Below are positions 1 through 15,324 of a stretch of 64,000 nucleotides of DNA, one piece after another. The translations under genes and the position numbers were made by a program. Below the pieces are notes generated by a model, which was not told the DNA's origin, searched no databases, and worked only from the letters and a program-made list of their open reading frames with translations. The stretch is from Staphylococcus sp. NRL 16/872 (GTDB lineage: Bacteria; Bacillota; Bacilli; Staphylococcales; Staphylococcaceae), in contig NZ_CP119327.1 in NCBI RefSeq assembly GCF_022815905.2, positions 1,488,001 through 1,552,000 of the forward strand. The letters are read 5' to 3'. Within the stretch, counting starts at the first letter, position 1. The number at the start of each line of letters is the position of its first letter.

Positions 1-1794
1 ATCATAGCCTAACTTTTCAGCATAATTGTAAAACTCAATGAGTAACGATTGGAAAGAAGATGTCTCTCCAATAGGGTCTCCTAACACAACTAATGCATTA
101 GACTTATAACGATACATAAGAAAAGCTTGTTCATTCTCATGCATGAAGATATCCTTATCTCCACTATAAATTAAATGACTGAGATAATTACCACCATAAG
201 TTTCGATAATAGATTGACATTGAGATAAATCTTCAACTTTATGTGGTCTAGTAAAACGAATTTCTAATAACCATTCAATAACACCTACAATAATAACAAC
301 TACTAAAATTGTTAACCAGAAGTAATATCTTAATAGAGACGTATCCATCTCAATATGATAAATATCTAAAGCGTATAATGTTTCTGAAATAACTAAATGA
401 TTAATATATAAAACGATAATGCTAAATAGTAATGTCAATAGCACATTTTTAAATCTAAATGGACGTTTTATTACTCTAGCACGACGATACGCTAGGATAA
501 GTAAAATAAAGATAAGCACTAACCATGCTAGTAAAATGAATGAAGCATAAGTATAAATCGTTGCGCCGAATATTAAAATCAATGCAATCATCACGAAGAT
601 AATAGCTCTTCTACTTTGTTTGAAGATACCTTTAACATTAATCAGCAATAATAAACAGGCACTTGTATGAATGGATAACACAATATAATAAATAAAGTGA
701 TTAACATCATAAAGACCATCATAGACAATCGTAATATTGTTTATAAAGAAGATAATACTTGTTAATAGTACAAGAATTGATAACGCAAATGAAGGTATCT
801 TAGACACAATATCTTTTTGATAAGAAAATATAAAAGATGTAACATCTTTAGCTGGCACGTAATATCTCGATTCTTCAAAATATTTACGCGCAGATGAACC
901 AAATTCAAAAGTAGATAGAATAAGCGCGATAATAACCGGCACGAAATAATAAGCAAAACGATATAATAATAATGCTAATAAAACTTTCTCTTCTGGTACA
1001 CCTAGAGATTTCAAGCCAAGTAAGACTACCAGATCAAAAGCTCCAAAACCACCAGGGATAAAACTTACTAATCCAGCTAAAGCAGCAATAATAAAAATGC
1101 CAATTACCGTAGTGAATGCTACATGGCTATTAACAATAACAGTCGATAAATAAAGCACTACTGCCGCTGCTATCCATTCAATACTTGAAACTAACGTACA
1201 ATAAACGCCTAAAAACTTGTTTTGTTGATCAATAGGCTTAATGATTGTATACGCTATGAATATAGGTAAGAATAAAGCAACAATATAAAGAATCCATCTT
1301 ACCCAACTAATCTTATTTAGAATGTGAGAAGCATTGAAGATATGTAAGACGACTAAAATAGAAAGTAAACTTAACCCAGTTAACATGGATACAAGAATAA
1401 TTGAAATCGCATGAACGAGTTTCTTTCTATCAGAAGTATAATTTTTATATACAAATGCTCTAAATCCAGCTCCAATAAAGCCTCCGAAACCAACAATTGC
1501 ATTAAAAGTATTAATAATATAGCTCAATCTAAAGACTTTCGACAGTGCTATATCTAGTTTTAGCGCTTTAACAAGGATTAAATCATACAGACTCAGTAAT
1601 ATCATTGAAGCGCCACCACAAATAAATAAACCTATTAAATGCCATCGATTGATTTTACCAAATGATTCTAGCGTTTCTTTAAAATTAATATTAGCTAATT
1701 CGTGATATAGCGTTACCACGACGGTGATAAATAATACCGCTGCAAATACAAATTTTAATATTGATAAAATTCTATTTTTTAATTCTTCAGTCAT
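1..1794 (-). CDS. mprF: Phosphatidylglycerol lysyltransferase/flippase MprF (C-terminus beyond window)
   Basis: Membrane enzyme that adds lysine from Lys-tRNA to phosphatidylglycerol and flips the product outward, lowering surface charge and protecting from cationic peptides. The frame opens at an ATG at 1794 and stays open to base 1, giving about 598 of roughly 840 residues. The N-terminal flippase part is a long series of hydrophobic segments with the family stretch [20 protein letters not shown]. After about residue 510 the cytoplasmic synthase domain begins (segments such as [19 protein letters not shown]). The catalytic C-terminus lies outside the window. A terminator of the preceding gene separates it from its upstream neighbour, so it probably has its own promoter in 1795-1940. 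Family assignment is firm; point mutations linked to daptomycin resistance cannot be judged without an aligned reference. Confidence 0.95.
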   Translation of the reverse strand, partial: MTEELKNRILSILKFVFAAVLFITVVVTLYHELANINFKETLESFGKINRWHLIGLFICGGASMILLSLYDLILVKALKLDIALSKVFRLSYIINTFNAIVGFGGFIGAGFRAFVYKNYTSDRKKLVHAISIILVSMLTGLSLLSILVVLHIFNASHILNKISWVRWILYIVALFLPIFIAYTIIKPIDQQNKFLGVYCTLVSSIEWIAAAVVLYLSTVIVNSHVAFTTVIGIFIIAALAGLVSFIPGGFGAFDLVVLLGLKSLGVPEEKVLLALLLYRFAYYFVPVIIALILSTFEFGSSARKYFEESRYYVPAKDVTSFIFSYQKDIVSKIPSFALSILVLLTSIIFFINNITIVYDGLYDVNHFIYYIVLSIHTSACLLLLINVKGIFKQSRRAIIFVMIALILIFGATIYTYASFILLAWLVLIFILLILAYRRARVIKRPFRFKNVLLTLLFSIIVLYINHLVISETLYALDIYHIEMDTSLLRYYFWLTILVVVIIVGVIEWLLEIRFTRPHKVEDLSQCQSIIETYGGNYLSHLIYSGDKDIFMHENEQAFLMYRYKSNALVVLGDPIGETSSFQSLLIEFYNYAEKLGYD

Positions 1795-1940
1795 TATTTC
1801 ACTCTATCCTTTATCATCAGTTAATTTAAAATATATCATACCTTATTTGGAATGAACATATACTCTTCCTGGAATAAGGCTAACAGTATTGTAATGTAAA
1901 GCTCATTCGCGAAAAATACAGCTTGCTTTTATATTAAAAA

Positions 1941-1979
1941 TTAAAAAAGTCATAACAAATGAAATTCACTTGTCATGAC
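1941..1979 (-). terminator. Intrinsic terminator of the AI-2E-type transporter gene
   Basis: On the minus strand a 13-bp stem (GTCATGACAAGTG with CATTTGTTATGAC, two G-U pairs) with a 5-base loop runs into a T-rich tract, just after the stop of the 1994-3223 gene. Confidence 0.85.
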
Positions 1980-1993
1980 CTATAAAAAATTAA

Positions 1994-3223
1994 TTATTCT
2001 GCTTCTGTAAAATCCTTATGTTCTTCTTGTTTAATTTCATATTTGCCAGAATCATCACCATAGTACTTATTATAACGACGTTTAAATAATAAGAAGAGAT
2101 GTGATACTAAAACTTTTATAATAGCATAACCAGGAATACCTAGTATAACCCCAACAATATTAAATAAGTTTCCAGCACATAACAAGATAAAGATAATTGT
2201 CAGTGGATGGATTTTCAATGTTTTACCCATAATATTTGGTGAAATAAAGTGACCTTCAAAGAATTGCACCAATGTCCATACGATAATCAGTTTTAACAGC
2301 ATAAATGGAGAGGTTATTAATGCAATGATAATAGCTGGTGATATCGCAATCGTCGGACCTAAATAAGGTACAACGCTCGTTACAGCAGCAATTGAAGCTA
2401 AAACTAAACCGTAATCTAAGCCAATAATACTATAACCAATGAATAATAAAATACCAATACAAAATGATACGATAATTTGTCCTTGAATATATGAACCTAC
2501 TTGAACACTCATTTTCTCAATTAAATCATGGTAATCTTTTCTGAATTTGGGAGGCATTATTTTAGTACTATAGTCCTTAAATTTATGTCCATCTTTTAAC
2601 ATAAAGAATAACACGAAAGGCGTTGTTACAATAACAACCCCAACATTAACGAGTGTTTCAGCAAATGATCTAATCTTAGTACCAAATCCATCAAAATAGT
2701 CTGAAACAAGTGTCGGCACTTTATTTGAAAAAGAGTCTAATCCATCTTGTATTTGACCATAAAACGATGATAAGAATGAAAAATGAGTTACTTTATCAAT
2801 TAAATCATTAAATTTCCCTACATATTTCGGGAAATTGTTAACTAATCGCGTAATCTGATCACCAATAACAGGGATTAATAAATTAACGATTAAAGTAGCG
2901 CCTCCCGCAATAGCTAAGAAGACAATAATAATACCAAGTAATCTCGGAATATTAAATCGTTCCATAAAATTAATCACCGGATTAATTAAATAGAATAAAA
3001 TTAGTGATACGATAATGGGTGCTACAATCGTATTAAATACGATAATAAAGGGATGGAAAATATAAGAAACTTTATCAAAAATAAATATAACAATCCCAAG
3101 TAACACAAGTGAAACTAAACCAAATATTAAATCTTTACCACCTAAAAATTTCATAAAACGCGTTTCAGAAAGGCTAAGCTTTTTGGGTACCTTTTCTTCA
3201 ACTTGTTTCTGTTCAGTTGCCAT
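1994..3223 (-). CDS. AI-2E family (YtrI/PerM-like) transporter
   Basis: Multi-pass membrane protein of the AI-2E transporter/PerM family, about 409 residues. Members are permease-like proteins; E. coli TqsA exports autoinducer-2, but the substrate of the staphylococcal members is not established. There are hydrophobic segments near residues 30-95, a central soluble stretch with a predicted amphipathic part (residues about 130-190), then more membrane segments. Family-typical motifs include SIAAVTSVVPYLGP and ILGIPGYAI. The longest frame begins at 3235, but that ATG has an AAGGT directly against it. The ATG at 3223 has GGTG six bases upstream and is preferred. A strong terminator follows. The gene lies between mprF and glcT as in S. 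aureus. Confidence 0.8.
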   Translation of the reverse strand: MATEQKQVEEKVPKKLSLSETRFMKFLGGKDLIFGLVSLVLLGIVIFIFDKVSYIFHPFIIVFNTIVAPIIVSLILFYLINPVINFMERFNIPRLLGIIIVFLAIAGGATLIVNLLIPVIGDQITRLVNNFPKYVGKFNDLIDKVTHFSFLSSFYGQIQDGLDSFSNKVPTLVSDYFDGFGTKIRSFAETLVNVGVVIVTTPFVLFFMLKDGHKFKDYSTKIMPPKFRKDYHDLIEKMSVQVGSYIQGQIIVSFCIGILLFIGYSIIGLDYGLVLASIAAVTSVVPYLGPTIAISPAIIIALITSPFMLLKLIIVWTLVQFFEGHFISPNIMGKTLKIHPLTIIFILLCAGNLFNIVGVILGIPGYAIIKVLVSHLFLLFKRRYNKYYGDDSGKYEIKQEEHKDFTEAE

Positions 3224-3341
3224 GTTTTTCACCATACCTTAACTAACAAATATAAGATTTTGGATTGTTGAAATCATGCTTAAATGTAAACTTCAACTAA
3301 ATATCATCATAACATAAAATATTCAAAATTATATTTTAATT

Positions 3342-4189
3342 TTACGTAGTTATTTGAGTTTCGAAATGATAAATATGTAATGTAAGATAGACTATTTCAG
3401 ACTCTTCTACGGGAACATTAATATGTTTTTGAATCATTTTAGAGATTTTAAATGCTGTATTATAACAATTTGCATAATGTTGTTTAACCATATCGATAAA
3501 GACCACTTGCGCTTGAAGATGTTCTTGTTTATTTAATCTACGTATTAGGAATTGAATATGTCTAATAAATCGTTGATATTGAACGGTTTGATTATTAATT
3601 TTATGGCCTAAATCATTCTCTATAATTAAAATACTCTTACTGATTAATTTATTAATTAATGACATTTCATGGAGAGATAAATCTTCAGTATTAGAAGCAA
3701 TGTGAAGGGCTATGAAACCTATTTCATCACGAGGAAACTCAACATCTAACCGTTTATTCAATCGCTCTATAACTTGGCTTGCGATAGTGTAAGCTTCACT
3801 ATACAAATGCATGGTTTCCATTGCGAAAGGATTATTTATTACTTGATTTTGTTTAAGTCTTTTATATGCAAAAATAATATGATCAGTTAACGCTACGACT
3901 AAATTTTTATCATCAGTCGTATTGATTTTACTTGTAATCAAATTAATCGCCTCGATAATAGCATGTATGACGTCTTCATCAGCTAATTCTACTAAAGATT
4001 TATAATATTCTTGTTGTTGCTTTTGCTCTAATTTATAAACTTTTCAATTGAAGCATTATCGTCTAGCATCATACCAGGCTTTTTATTAAATCCGATACCT
4101 TTGCCTATCAGAATGACCTCTTGTTGGTTATTATTAGTGCATATGATGACGTTATTATTTAAAGTTTTAGAAATGTAATACTCGCTCAT
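3342..4189 (-). pseudogene. glcT: glcT, BglG-family transcription antiterminator, split by a one-base frameshift
   Basis: GlcT binds RNA and prevents termination in the leader of the glucose PTS gene ptsG; PTS phosphorylation controls it through two PRD domains. Here the frame starts at ATG 4189 (AGGTG six bases upstream) with the co-antiterminator domain (MSEYYISKTLNNN, then IGKGIGF) but stops at 4028 after 53 residues. Adding one base to the T-run at 4041-4044 (A-run on the coding strand) restores EKVYKLEQ and a continuous frame into PRD1 and PRD2 (LHIAS and LTLHIYHF histidine motifs), ending at 3342, about 282 residues in total, the family length. The second part alone is open from a TTG at 3941. 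The change could be a genuine mutation or a homopolymer sequencing error. If real, a free RNA-binding domain would be made. Confidence 0.85.
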
Positions 4190-4263
4190 CATAATCACCT
4201 TTCTTTTCTATGATTAAAATTATATAGCTAAACACTATAATTGAAAAGATATCTCACTCAAAC

Positions 4264-4326
4264 CAAAAATGCCCCTATCAAAGTACTTTCTTTCATAGGA
4301 AAGAACATACTCTGAAAGGGGTATAT
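4264..4326 (-). terminator. Terminator downstream of alsT
   Basis: Minus strand: an outer CCCCT/AGGGG pairing encloses an inner stem (GTTCTTTC with GAAAGAAAG) and is followed by a T-run, directly after the alsT stop codon. Confidence 0.65.
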
Positions 4327-4360
4327 CATTATGATGAAGCTAATATTATAAAATGATAGC

Positions 4361-5821
4361 TTAGTATTTTTTAGGAATCTTATTTTCTCGACCCCATGTT
4401 TCAATACCGAATAAGTTAATTTCTAAATTCTCAGGTTTAAATACAGGTTTCTGACCTGCTTTACGTTGACGTTGATAATCTTTAATTACTGCGATAGCTA
4501 TATTTGACAATCCTATAATTGAAACTAAGTTTACGATAGCCATTAAGCCCATGAATAAGTCAGCAGTACTCCATACTGTTTCAGTTTTAACAACTGCACC
4601 TACAAATACTAACACAACAACTAAACATCTAAAGATAAATAATACTATTTTATTATTAGATAAGAATTCAATATTAGATTGGCCGTAATAATAGTTACCT
4701 ACTACAGATGAGAACGCAAATAACGTAATCGCTATAGTTAAGAAAATACCACCTGCTGAACCTAAATGTTCATTTAATGCAGATTGTGTGACTTCTACGC
4801 CTTGAGGTGCATTATCGCCAAATTTTAAACCAGAATATAATAAAATCATGATTGCAGTCGCTGTACATACGAGCATTGTGTCAAAGAATACACCTAGTGA
4901 TTGAATTAAACCTTGTTTCACAGGGTGAGGTACTGCTGCAGTCGCTGCTGCGTTAGGTGCAGAACCCATACCAGCTTCGTTTGAGAATAATCCACGTTTA
5001 ACACCTTGTAAAATAGCAGCACCAACTGCTCCGCCTGTAACTTGTTCTATGCCAAATGCACTTTTAATAATTGTACCGATCATTGGAATAATTTGATCAA
5101 TGTTTAAAAGTAAAATAACTAAAACCATACCAATATAAATAATAGCCATAATAGGCACAATTAGTGATGATAACGTCGCGATACTACGCACACCACCAAA
5201 GATGATGATTGCAGTAATAACAGCTAAGATAATACCTGTGATAACAGGACTTACGTTATATTGTGTTTTTAAAGATTCAGCAATAGTGTTTGATTGAACA
5301 GTATTAAATACAAATGCAAACGTTACTGTAATTAAAACAGCAAACAAAATACCCAACCATTTTTGGTTTAAACCTTTAGTTATGTAATATGCTGGACCTC
5401 CGCGGAAGCCGCCTTCTTTATCATGTACTTTATAAACTTGTGCTAACGTTGCTTCTACAAAGGCACTCGCGGCGCCAATAAAAGCAATTACCCACATCCA
5501 AAATACTGCGCCAGGACCACCTAATACAATTGCTGTAGCTACGCCGGCAATATTACCAGTACCTACACGTGAACCTGCACTAATCGCAAATGCTTGAAAT
5601 GGAGAAATACCTTTCTCCCCACTCTTCAATGTTTCAGGCTTCTCTGTTAATGCTCTAAACATTTCAGGTAACATACGTAACTGAATAAATTTAGAACTAA
5701 TAGTGAAGAACACGCCTACCGTTAATAATAGTCCAATAAGATATTGAGACCATATTAAATCATTTCCTACCTGAACAATTGATTTGAACCATCCAGGAAT
5801 TAAACTATCAAAATCGCTCAA
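4361..5821 (-). CDS. alsT: Sodium:alanine symporter family protein (AGCS)
   Basis: Imports alanine or glycine with sodium across the membrane. The family signature GGPGAVFWMWVIAFIGAAS and the stretch NEAGMGSAPNAAA are present, with about ten hydrophobic segments over roughly 486 residues, a normal length. The longest frame starts at ATG 5839, which lacks a Shine-Dalgarno sequence. A TTG at 5821 has GAGAGGG six bases upstream and gives the conventional start MSDFDSLIPGW, so I choose TTG. It lies between glcT and parC with about 200 bases of AT-rich intergenic DNA upstream and a hairpin terminator downstream, so it is probably transcribed alone. The name alsT is used by analogy; substrate preference (alanine, glycine or glutamine) is not decided by the sequence. 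Confidence 0.9.
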   Translation of the reverse strand: MSDFDSLIPGWFKSIVQVGNDLIWSQYLIGLLLTVGVFFTISSKFIQLRMLPEMFRALTEKPETLKSGEKGISPFQAFAISAGSRVGTGNIAGVATAIVLGGPGAVFWMWVIAFIGAASAFVEATLAQVYKVHDKEGGFRGGPAYYITKGLNQKWLGILFAVLITVTFAFVFNTVQSNTIAESLKTQYNVSPVITGIILAVITAIIIFGGVRSIATLSSLIVPIMAIIYIGMVLVILLLNIDQIIPMIGTIIKSAFGIEQVTGGAVGAAILQGVKRGLFSNEAGMGSAPNAAATAAVPHPVKQGLIQSLGVFFDTMLVCTATAIMILLYSGLKFGDNAPQGVEVTQSALNEHLGSAGGIFLTIAITLFAFSSVVGNYYYGQSNIEFLSNNKIVLFIFRCLVVVLVFVGAVVKTETVWSTADLFMGLMAIVNLVSIIGLSNIAIAVIKDYQRQRKAGQKPVFKPENLEINLFGIETWGRENKIPKKY

Positions 5822-6038
5822 TGAAATCCCTCTCATCATTTTAAAATAAAATCTTAAATACAGTTCAAGAGATTTATATTAAATTGAATAAAAATGATTA
5901 AGCATAGTTAATAATTCGAATGCTTTTAATTCTTTACTCAAAAACAATATAAATCTCTTGTTAATTATAAGTGTTAAAATAACAAAATTAAGTTTATCAT
6001 TTTATGAATAACTTGAAAATATAAAATCTCAAATTTTG

Positions 6039-10447
<4,409 letters not shown>

Positions 10448-10450
10448 CTA

Positions 10451-10464
10451 CAAACGTACGTTCG
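10451..10464 (-). promoter_or_regulatory. LexA (SOS) box in front of parE-parC
   Basis: Minus strand CGAACGTACGTTTG fits the Gram-positive LexA pattern CGAAC-N4-GTTYG. It lies between the promoter region and the parE ribosome site, so LexA bound here would block elongation or initiation. Confidence 0.8.
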
Positions 10465-10637
10465 TTACAAAAACTATACAATAGATATTTTTATATAAAT
10501 TAAGTTAAATTGCAAGTATGAGTTATACACTATAGAGATTTATATAAATGTCTTAAACATTTTTTCATTTTCAGTCGTTGTTAACTCATAGATTATGGTA
10601 AAATAAATCTAAGTTATAAAAGGATGTGTAAAGTTAT

Positions 10638-11246
10638 ATGATGATAGTGCTTATGTTAATTCTTAGCTATCTCATCGGTGCTATTCCTAATGGGTATATT
10701 ATAGGGAAGCTCTTTTTCAAAAAAGATATAAGACAATTTGGAAGTGGAAATACGGGCGCGACCAATAGTTTCCGGGTTCTTGGTAAACCAGCAGGCTTTA
10801 TAGTTACTTTTCTAGATATATTCAAAGGGTTTATAACTGTATTTTTTCCAATATGGTTTCCAGTGCATGCTGATGGACCACTTAGCACGTTCTTCACGCA
10901 CGGATTGATTGTTGGTATATTTGCTATTTTAGGACATGTTTATCCTGTTTATCTTAAATTTAAAGGCGGTAAAGCTGTAGCGACAAGTGCTGGTGTAGTA
11001 TTAGGCGTTAATCCTATATTGTTACTTGTATTAGCTATTATCTTCTTTGGCGTACTTTACCTTTCAAAATATGTCTCACTTTCAAGTATCATTGCAGCAA
11101 TTAGCTGTGTTATTGGATCTTTAATTATACAAGACTATATTTTATTTTGGATGAGCTTATTTGTCTCTATAATCTTAATTGTAAGACACCGAACAAATAT
11201 TGTAAGAATTTTTAAAGGAGAAGAGCCTAAAATCAAGTGGATGTAA
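10638..11246 (+). CDS. plsY: Glycerol-3-phosphate acyltransferase PlsY
   Basis: Transfers the acyl group from acyl-phosphate (made by PlsX) to glycerol-3-phosphate, the first acylation step of phospholipid synthesis, in the cell membrane. At 202 residues it has the family length and the three conserved cytoplasmic motifs: [13 protein letters not shown] (residues about 37-49), [22 protein letters not shown] (about 100-120) and the later SSIIAA/RHRTNI region. There are five hydrophobic segments. The gene is divergent from parE; a possible extended -10 (TGGTAAAAT) lies about 40 bases upstream. A long hairpin terminator follows, so it is monocistronic. Confidence 0.97.
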   Translation: MMIVLMLILSYLIGAIPNGYIIGKLFFKKDIRQFGSGNTGATNSFRVLGKPAGFIVTFLDIFKGFITVFFPIWFPVHADGPLSTFFTHGLIVGIFAILGHVYPVYLKFKGGKAVATSAGVVLGVNPILLLVLAIIFFGVLYLSKYVSLSSIIAAISCVIGSLIIQDYILFWMSLFVSIILIVRHRTNIVRIFKGEEPKIKWM

Positions 11247-11316
11247 TCTCCTTATTCACTATAGAAGCGGGTTAGTTAAAAATATTATAACTTAGTCTAA
11301 AATTAGACTTTGATAT

Positions 11317-11375
11317 GAGAGCAAGCTGATGAAATCATTGGAATGAACTGTGATTTCCAGTTTGCTCTCTTTTGT
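11317..11375 (+). terminator. Terminator of plsY
   Basis: A 12-bp stem (GAGAGCAAGCTG with CAGTTTGCTCTC, one G-U) continues into a second stem (GAAATCA/TGATTTC) and is followed by TTTTGTT. Confidence 0.9.
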
Positions 11376-11495
11376 TATTATGAACGCCTTAAGCTTATAA
11401 AGTTTTTTAAAAGTTACAATATGTTATAATTTTGACAGTTCTCATAGCAAATTAATTTAATTATAAATATACAGAAAAACAAGGAGGATTCTATA

Positions 11496-11795
11496 ATGAA
11501 AATCAAATTATCTGAACAAGCTGTAGAATGGTTTAAAGATGAATTAGATTTACCTGAAGATAATAAAGTTTTACAGTTTTATGTTAGATATGGTGGAGAA
11601 TTCCAACTTAAACAAGGTTTTAGTCCAGCATTTAGAGTTGAACAAAGAGATGACGTTGAAATAGGCTATGAAGAAAATTACAATGACTTAGTTGTAGTTG
11701 TAGCAGAAGATGATTTATGGTATTTCGAAGATAGCGAAGTACTCGTCGAAAAAGTAGATCACGATGATGAAATTGCCTATTCTAAAATAAATTAA
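11496..11795 (+). CDS. HesB/YneR-like small protein
   Basis: Small acidic protein of 99 residues resembling the HesB-like YneR family of Firmicutes. The fold is related to A-type iron-sulfur carriers, but the three conserved cysteines of true carriers are absent; there is no cysteine at all in the translation. The start ATG has AAGGAGG about nine bases upstream. Motifs seen are the N-terminal [17 protein letters not shown], the glycine-rich RYGGEF and the C-terminal [16 protein letters not shown]. The role is unknown and any Fe-S function would be inference. It is convergent with the thioesterase gene across a shared terminator. Confidence 0.8.
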   Translation: MKIKLSEQAVEWFKDELDLPEDNKVLQFYVRYGGEFQLKQGFSPAFRVEQRDDVEIGYEENYNDLVVVVAEDDLWYFEDSEVLVEKVDHDDEIAYSKIN

Positions 11796-11816
11796 TGCTA
11801 AAATAATGTCGAAGAT

Positions 11817-11860
11817 AAGACCATGAGATATTCGTGCTCCACGTTCTCATGGTCTTTATT
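11817..11860. terminator. Bidirectional terminator between the HesB-like and thioesterase genes
   Basis: Perfect 12-bp stem AAGACCATGAGA / TCTCATGGTCTT with a 16-base loop, flanked by A-rich and T-rich ends, between two convergent stop codons. Confidence 0.85.
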
Positions 11861-11865
11861 ATTAG

Positions 11866-12336
11866 TTAGAAATCTAAATCTTTTCTACTAGTAATCTCTA
11901 AATCTTTACCTTCTTTGTTTAACGCTTCAACTTTACTATATGTTTCATGCCAGTCTGGGAAATAGCGATCTAAACGAATAGGTCTAAAATTGCTCGCTTT
12001 CATACAAATAAGTTGAGTTGAGCCAGTTGTAGCTAATTCCCCTTTTTCATTATATACTTCGTAATTATATTGTGAACGTAATCTTGAATAATGTTCTACC
12101 CAAGTTTTGATTTTTACTTTTTCAGGATAAAAGATAGATTTTTTATATTGAATTTGTAAATCCACTACTGGCGATATAATACCTTCTTTTTCCATATCTG
12201 CATAACTAAAACCTAACTTACGAATATAATCAGTTCGGGCAACTTCAAACCATGTCGCATAGTTACCATGATAGATTACACCCATTTTATCTGTTTCCTG
12301 ATATCTAGCTTCAATTTCAGTCATACTGTAAATCAT
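11866..12336 (-). CDS. Acyl-CoA thioesterase, 4HBT/YbgC family
   Basis: Hot-dog fold thioester hydrolase of the YbgC/4-hydroxybenzoyl-CoA thioesterase type, 156 residues. The motif RYQETDKMGVIYHGNYATWFEVARTDYIR near the N-terminus carries the catalytic Asp (in the DKMGVIYHGNY stretch). The substrate is not deducible; acyl-CoA or acyl-ACP is likely. The longest frame starts 15 codons earlier, but only the ATG at 12336 has an SD (GAGGT, eight bases), giving MIYSMTEIEARYQETDK. It lies just downstream of acnA on the same strand (95 bases apart) and ends at a shared terminator; it could be co-transcribed with acnA. Confidence 0.88.
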   Translation of the reverse strand: MIYSMTEIEARYQETDKMGVIYHGNYATWFEVARTDYIRKLGFSYADMEKEGIISPVVDLQIQYKKSIFYPEKVKIKTWVEHYSRLRSQYNYEVYNEKGELATTGSTQLICMKASNFRPIRLDRYFPDWHETYSKVEALNKEGKDLEITSRKDLDF

Positions 12337-12431
12337 ATATAAGTACCTCTTTTCAAATATCTTTCCATTTAATAGTAACACAAATAAGCCATGCCAACAT
12401 ATAAGTCAGCATGGCTTAATATCAATAATTA

Positions 12432-15137
12432 TTATTGCGCTAATTTATTTCTTAATACCATTTGTAAGATACCACCGTGACGATAGTAGTCTAATTCTAC
12501 TAATGAGTCGAAACGAACAATTGCTTCAAAGTCAACAACCTCGCCGTTTTCTTTTTTAGCGTGAACTTTCACAATATCATGAGGTTTAACATCTTCATTA
12601 ATATCTACTGAAATCTCTTCTCTACCATCAAGACCTAATGAATCAGCTGATTCACCATCTTTGAATTGTAATGGTAACACGCCCATCATGACTAAGTTAG
12701 AACGATGGATACGCTCGTAACTTTGAGCGATAACCGTTTTAACACCTAATAGGTTTGTACCTTTAGCAGCCCAGTCACGAGAAGATCCCATACCATAATC
12801 ATTACCAGCTAATACAGCTAAGCCAGTACCATCTTCTTTGTATTTCATAGCTGCATCATAAATTGGCATTACTTCATCAGTTGGCCAATAAGTAGTGTAA
12901 CCACCTTCAGTACCTGGTGCTAATTGGTTCTTAATACGGATATTCGCAAATGTACCTCTTACCATTACTTCATGATTACCACGACGTGAACCATAAGAGT
13001 TAAAGTCACGAATTGGTACATCATGGCTTACTAAATATTTACCTGCTGGTGTATCTTTACCGATAGCGCCTGCTGGAGAAATATGGTCAGTAGTTACTGA
13101 ATCGCCAAATTTACCCATTACTCGTAAATCTTTTAATGGTTCAATTGTGCCAGGTTCTTTAGATAGACCTTGGAAGAATGTTGGATTTTGAATGTAAGTT
13201 GATTTTGGATCGAAGTCATATAATGGTGCATCTGTAACATCGATTTCATTCCACATTTCATTATTGCTATAAACGTTTTTATATTCTTCTAAGAATAATT
13301 CTGGAGTTACAACGCTATCAACTGTATCAGCCACTTCTTGAATTGTAGGCCAAATATCATTTAAGTATACGTCTTCTCCGTCTTTTCCTTTACCAAGGGG
13401 TTCATTTTGTAAATCAATATCCACTGTACCAGCTAAAGCGTAAGCAACTACTAATTGAGGAGATGCCAAATAGTTAGCTTTAACTAATGGATGAATACGA
13501 CCTTCAAAGTTACGGTTACCTGATAAGACAGATGTAACTAATAAATCTTCATCTGCAATTGCTTTTTCAATTTCTGGTAATAGTGGTCCTGAGTTACCGA
13601 TACATGTTGTACAACCATAACCTACTAAGTTGAAACCTAAATCATCAAGATATTCTTGTAATCCTGAATCACGTAAGTAACCAGTTACTACTTTTGAACC
13701 TGGTGCTAATGAAGTTTTAACAAACTCAGGTACTTTAAGACCTTTTTCAATAGCTTTCTTAGCCACTAAACCTGCGCCTAACATTACGTATGGGTTAGAA
13801 GTATTTGTACATGATGTGATTGCAGCAATTGCAATATCACCTGTTTTCATTGTAGCTGTTGAGCCATTTTTGAATTGAATTTCAGCTTTCTTATCAAATT
13901 CACTCTTATCTAAGCCATGTCCTTGGTTACCTGCTGGCGCTGTAACTGATTTTTCAAATTCAGATTTCATATCACTTAAGAAAATTAAATCTTGAGGACG
14001 CTTAGGACCTGATAATGAAGCTTCAACTGTTGATAAATCTAAATCGATAACATCAGTGTAAGTTGGATCTTCTTTATCCGCAGTAAAGAACATATTATTT
14101 TGTTCTAAGTATGCTTTAACTAATTCAACGTGTTCTTCTGAACGACCAGTTAATTTCATGTATTTAAGTGATTCTTCATCTACTGGGAAGAAACCACAAG
14201 TTGCACCATATTCTGGAGCCATGTTAGCAATTGTAGCACGGTCAGCTAATGGTAAATCTGCAACACCTGGACCAAAGAATTCTACAAATTTGCCTACCAC
14301 ACCTTTTTTACGTAATTCTTGAGTTACACGTAAAGCTAAGTCAGTAGCTGTTGAACCTTGTGGTAATGAATTTGTTAAACGTACACCGATTACTTCAGGA
14401 ATTGGGAAATATGATGGTTGTCCAAGCATACCCGCTTCAGCTTCGATACCACCAACGCCCCAACCTAGAACGCCGATACCATTAATCATTGTTGTATGAG
14501 AGTCTGTACCCACTAATGTATCTGGAAATGCCGTTTGTTCACCTTCTACGTCGCGTACATGTACTACATTTGCTAAATATTCTAAGTTAACTTGGTGAAC
14601 AATACCAGTTGCTGGAGGTACTGCGTTGTAGTTATTAAATGCTTTAGTTGCCCAGTTTAAGAATTGATAACGTTCATAGTTTCTTTCAAATTCTAATTTC
14701 ATATTTCGTTCTAGTGCATCAGGATTAGCGTAGCTATCTACTTGTACTGAGTGGTCGATAACTAAATCTACTGGCACTTCAGGATTGATCTTATTAATAT
14801 CCCCACCAACATCATTCATCGCTTTACGTAATGATGCTAAATCTACTACAGCTGGAACCCCTGTGAAGTCTTGTAAGATAACACGTGATGGTTTGAAAGG
14901 AACTTCCCCTTCATTACCTTTATTACCGAAATTACCTAAAGCTTTGATATGTTCGTCAGTTATTACGAAATCATCTTCTTGTCTTAAAACAGATTCTAAT
15001 AAAACACGAATTGAATAAGGTAATTTACTGATTTTGGTTAAACCTTGCTCTTCTAAACTTTTTAAATCATAGTAAGTATATGATTTACCATTTACTTCAA
15101 ACGTTTTTTTAGCTTGTTCTTTTATGTTAGAAGTCAT
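12432..15137 (-). CDS. acnA: Aconitate hydratase
   Basis: Converts citrate to isocitrate in the TCA cycle using a 4Fe-4S cluster; apo-enzymes of this family can bind RNA. At 901 residues it is full length. The cluster cysteines lie in [11 protein letters not shown] and [18 protein letters not shown]; other aconitase signatures are [22 protein letters not shown] and [16 protein letters not shown]. The longest frame starts nine codons earlier, but the ATG at 15137 has AAGGGGG eight bases upstream and gives [11 protein letters not shown]. The upstream region contains a good promoter, an ATAA-N7-TTAT dyad (CcpC/CcpE type) and a Fur-like box, so control by citrate or carbon status, and perhaps iron, is likely. 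Confidence 0.98.
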   Translation of the reverse strand: MTSNIKEQAKKTFEVNGKSYTYYDLKSLEEQGLTKISKLPYSIRVLLESVLRQEDDFVITDEHIKALGNFGNKGNEGEVPFKPSRVILQDFTGVPAVVDLASLRKAMNDVGGDINKINPEVPVDLVIDHSVQVDSYANPDALERNMKLEFERNYERYQFLNWATKAFNNYNAVPPATGIVHQVNLEYLANVVHVRDVEGEQTAFPDTLVGTDSHTTMINGIGVLGWGVGGIEAEAGMLGQPSYFPIPEVIGVRLTNSLPQGSTATDLALRVTQELRKKGVVGKFVEFFGPGVADLPLADRATIANMAPEYGATCGFFPVDEESLKYMKLTGRSEEHVELVKAYLEQNNMFFTADKEDPTYTDVIDLDLSTVEASLSGPKRPQDLIFLSDMKSEFEKSVTAPAGNQGHGLDKSEFDKKAEIQFKNGSTATMKTGDIAIAAITSCTNTSNPYVMLGAGLVAKKAIEKGLKVPEFVKTSLAPGSKVVTGYLRDSGLQEYLDDLGFNLVGYGCTTCIGNSGPLLPEIEKAIADEDLLVTSVLSGNRNFEGRIHPLVKANYLASPQLVVAYALAGTVDIDLQNEPLGKGKDGEDVYLNDIWPTIQEVADTVDSVVTPELFLEEYKNVYSNNEMWNEIDVTDAPLYDFDPKSTYIQNPTFFQGLSKEPGTIEPLKDLRVMGKFGDSVTTDHISPAGAIGKDTPAGKYLVSHDVPIRDFNSYGSRRGNHEVMVRGTFANIRIKNQLAPGTEGGYTTYWPTDEVMPIYDAAMKYKEDGTGLAVLAGNDYGMGSSRDWAAKGTNLLGVKTVIAQSYERIHRSNLVMMGVLPLQFKDGESADSLGLDGREEISVDINEDVKPHDIVKVHAKKENGEVVDFEAIVRFDSLVELDYYRHGGILQMVLRNKLAQ

Positions 15138-15189
15138 ATGTTTATCCCCCTTGAATATTAACATTTTATAATTATATGCCTTTAATTAA

Positions 15190-15218
15190 ATTGTATAATT
15201 ATATGTTTTTTAAAACAA
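15190..15218 (-). promoter_or_regulatory. Predicted sigma-A promoter of acnA
   Basis: Minus strand -35 TTGTTT (15213-15218), 17-base spacer, -10 TACAAT (15190-15195), about 50 bases upstream of the start codon. Confidence 0.6.
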
Positions 15219-15272
15219 CTCTGTACCCCTCGTTTTCACACTATTTTGCATTCGCATTTTTAATCGGAGTAT

Positions 15273-15287
15273 ATAAGTAATACTTAT
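15273..15287. promoter_or_regulatory. CcpC/CcpE-type operator upstream of acnA
   Basis: ATAAGTAATACTTAT is an exact ATAA-N7-TTAT dyad, the CcpC consensus of B. subtilis citB. CcpE is the staphylococcal citrate-responsive homologue that controls aconitase. It is centred about 97 bases upstream of the predicted transcription start. Confidence 0.55.
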
Positions 15288-15324
15288 CATATACTACTAG
15301 TGCAATAAGTAAATATTATTAATT

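Noticed and set aside
15226-15242. Catabolite (cre) site upstream of acnA (TGTGAAAACG...)
   Set aside because: Only the left half fits; the right half of the consensus is missing.
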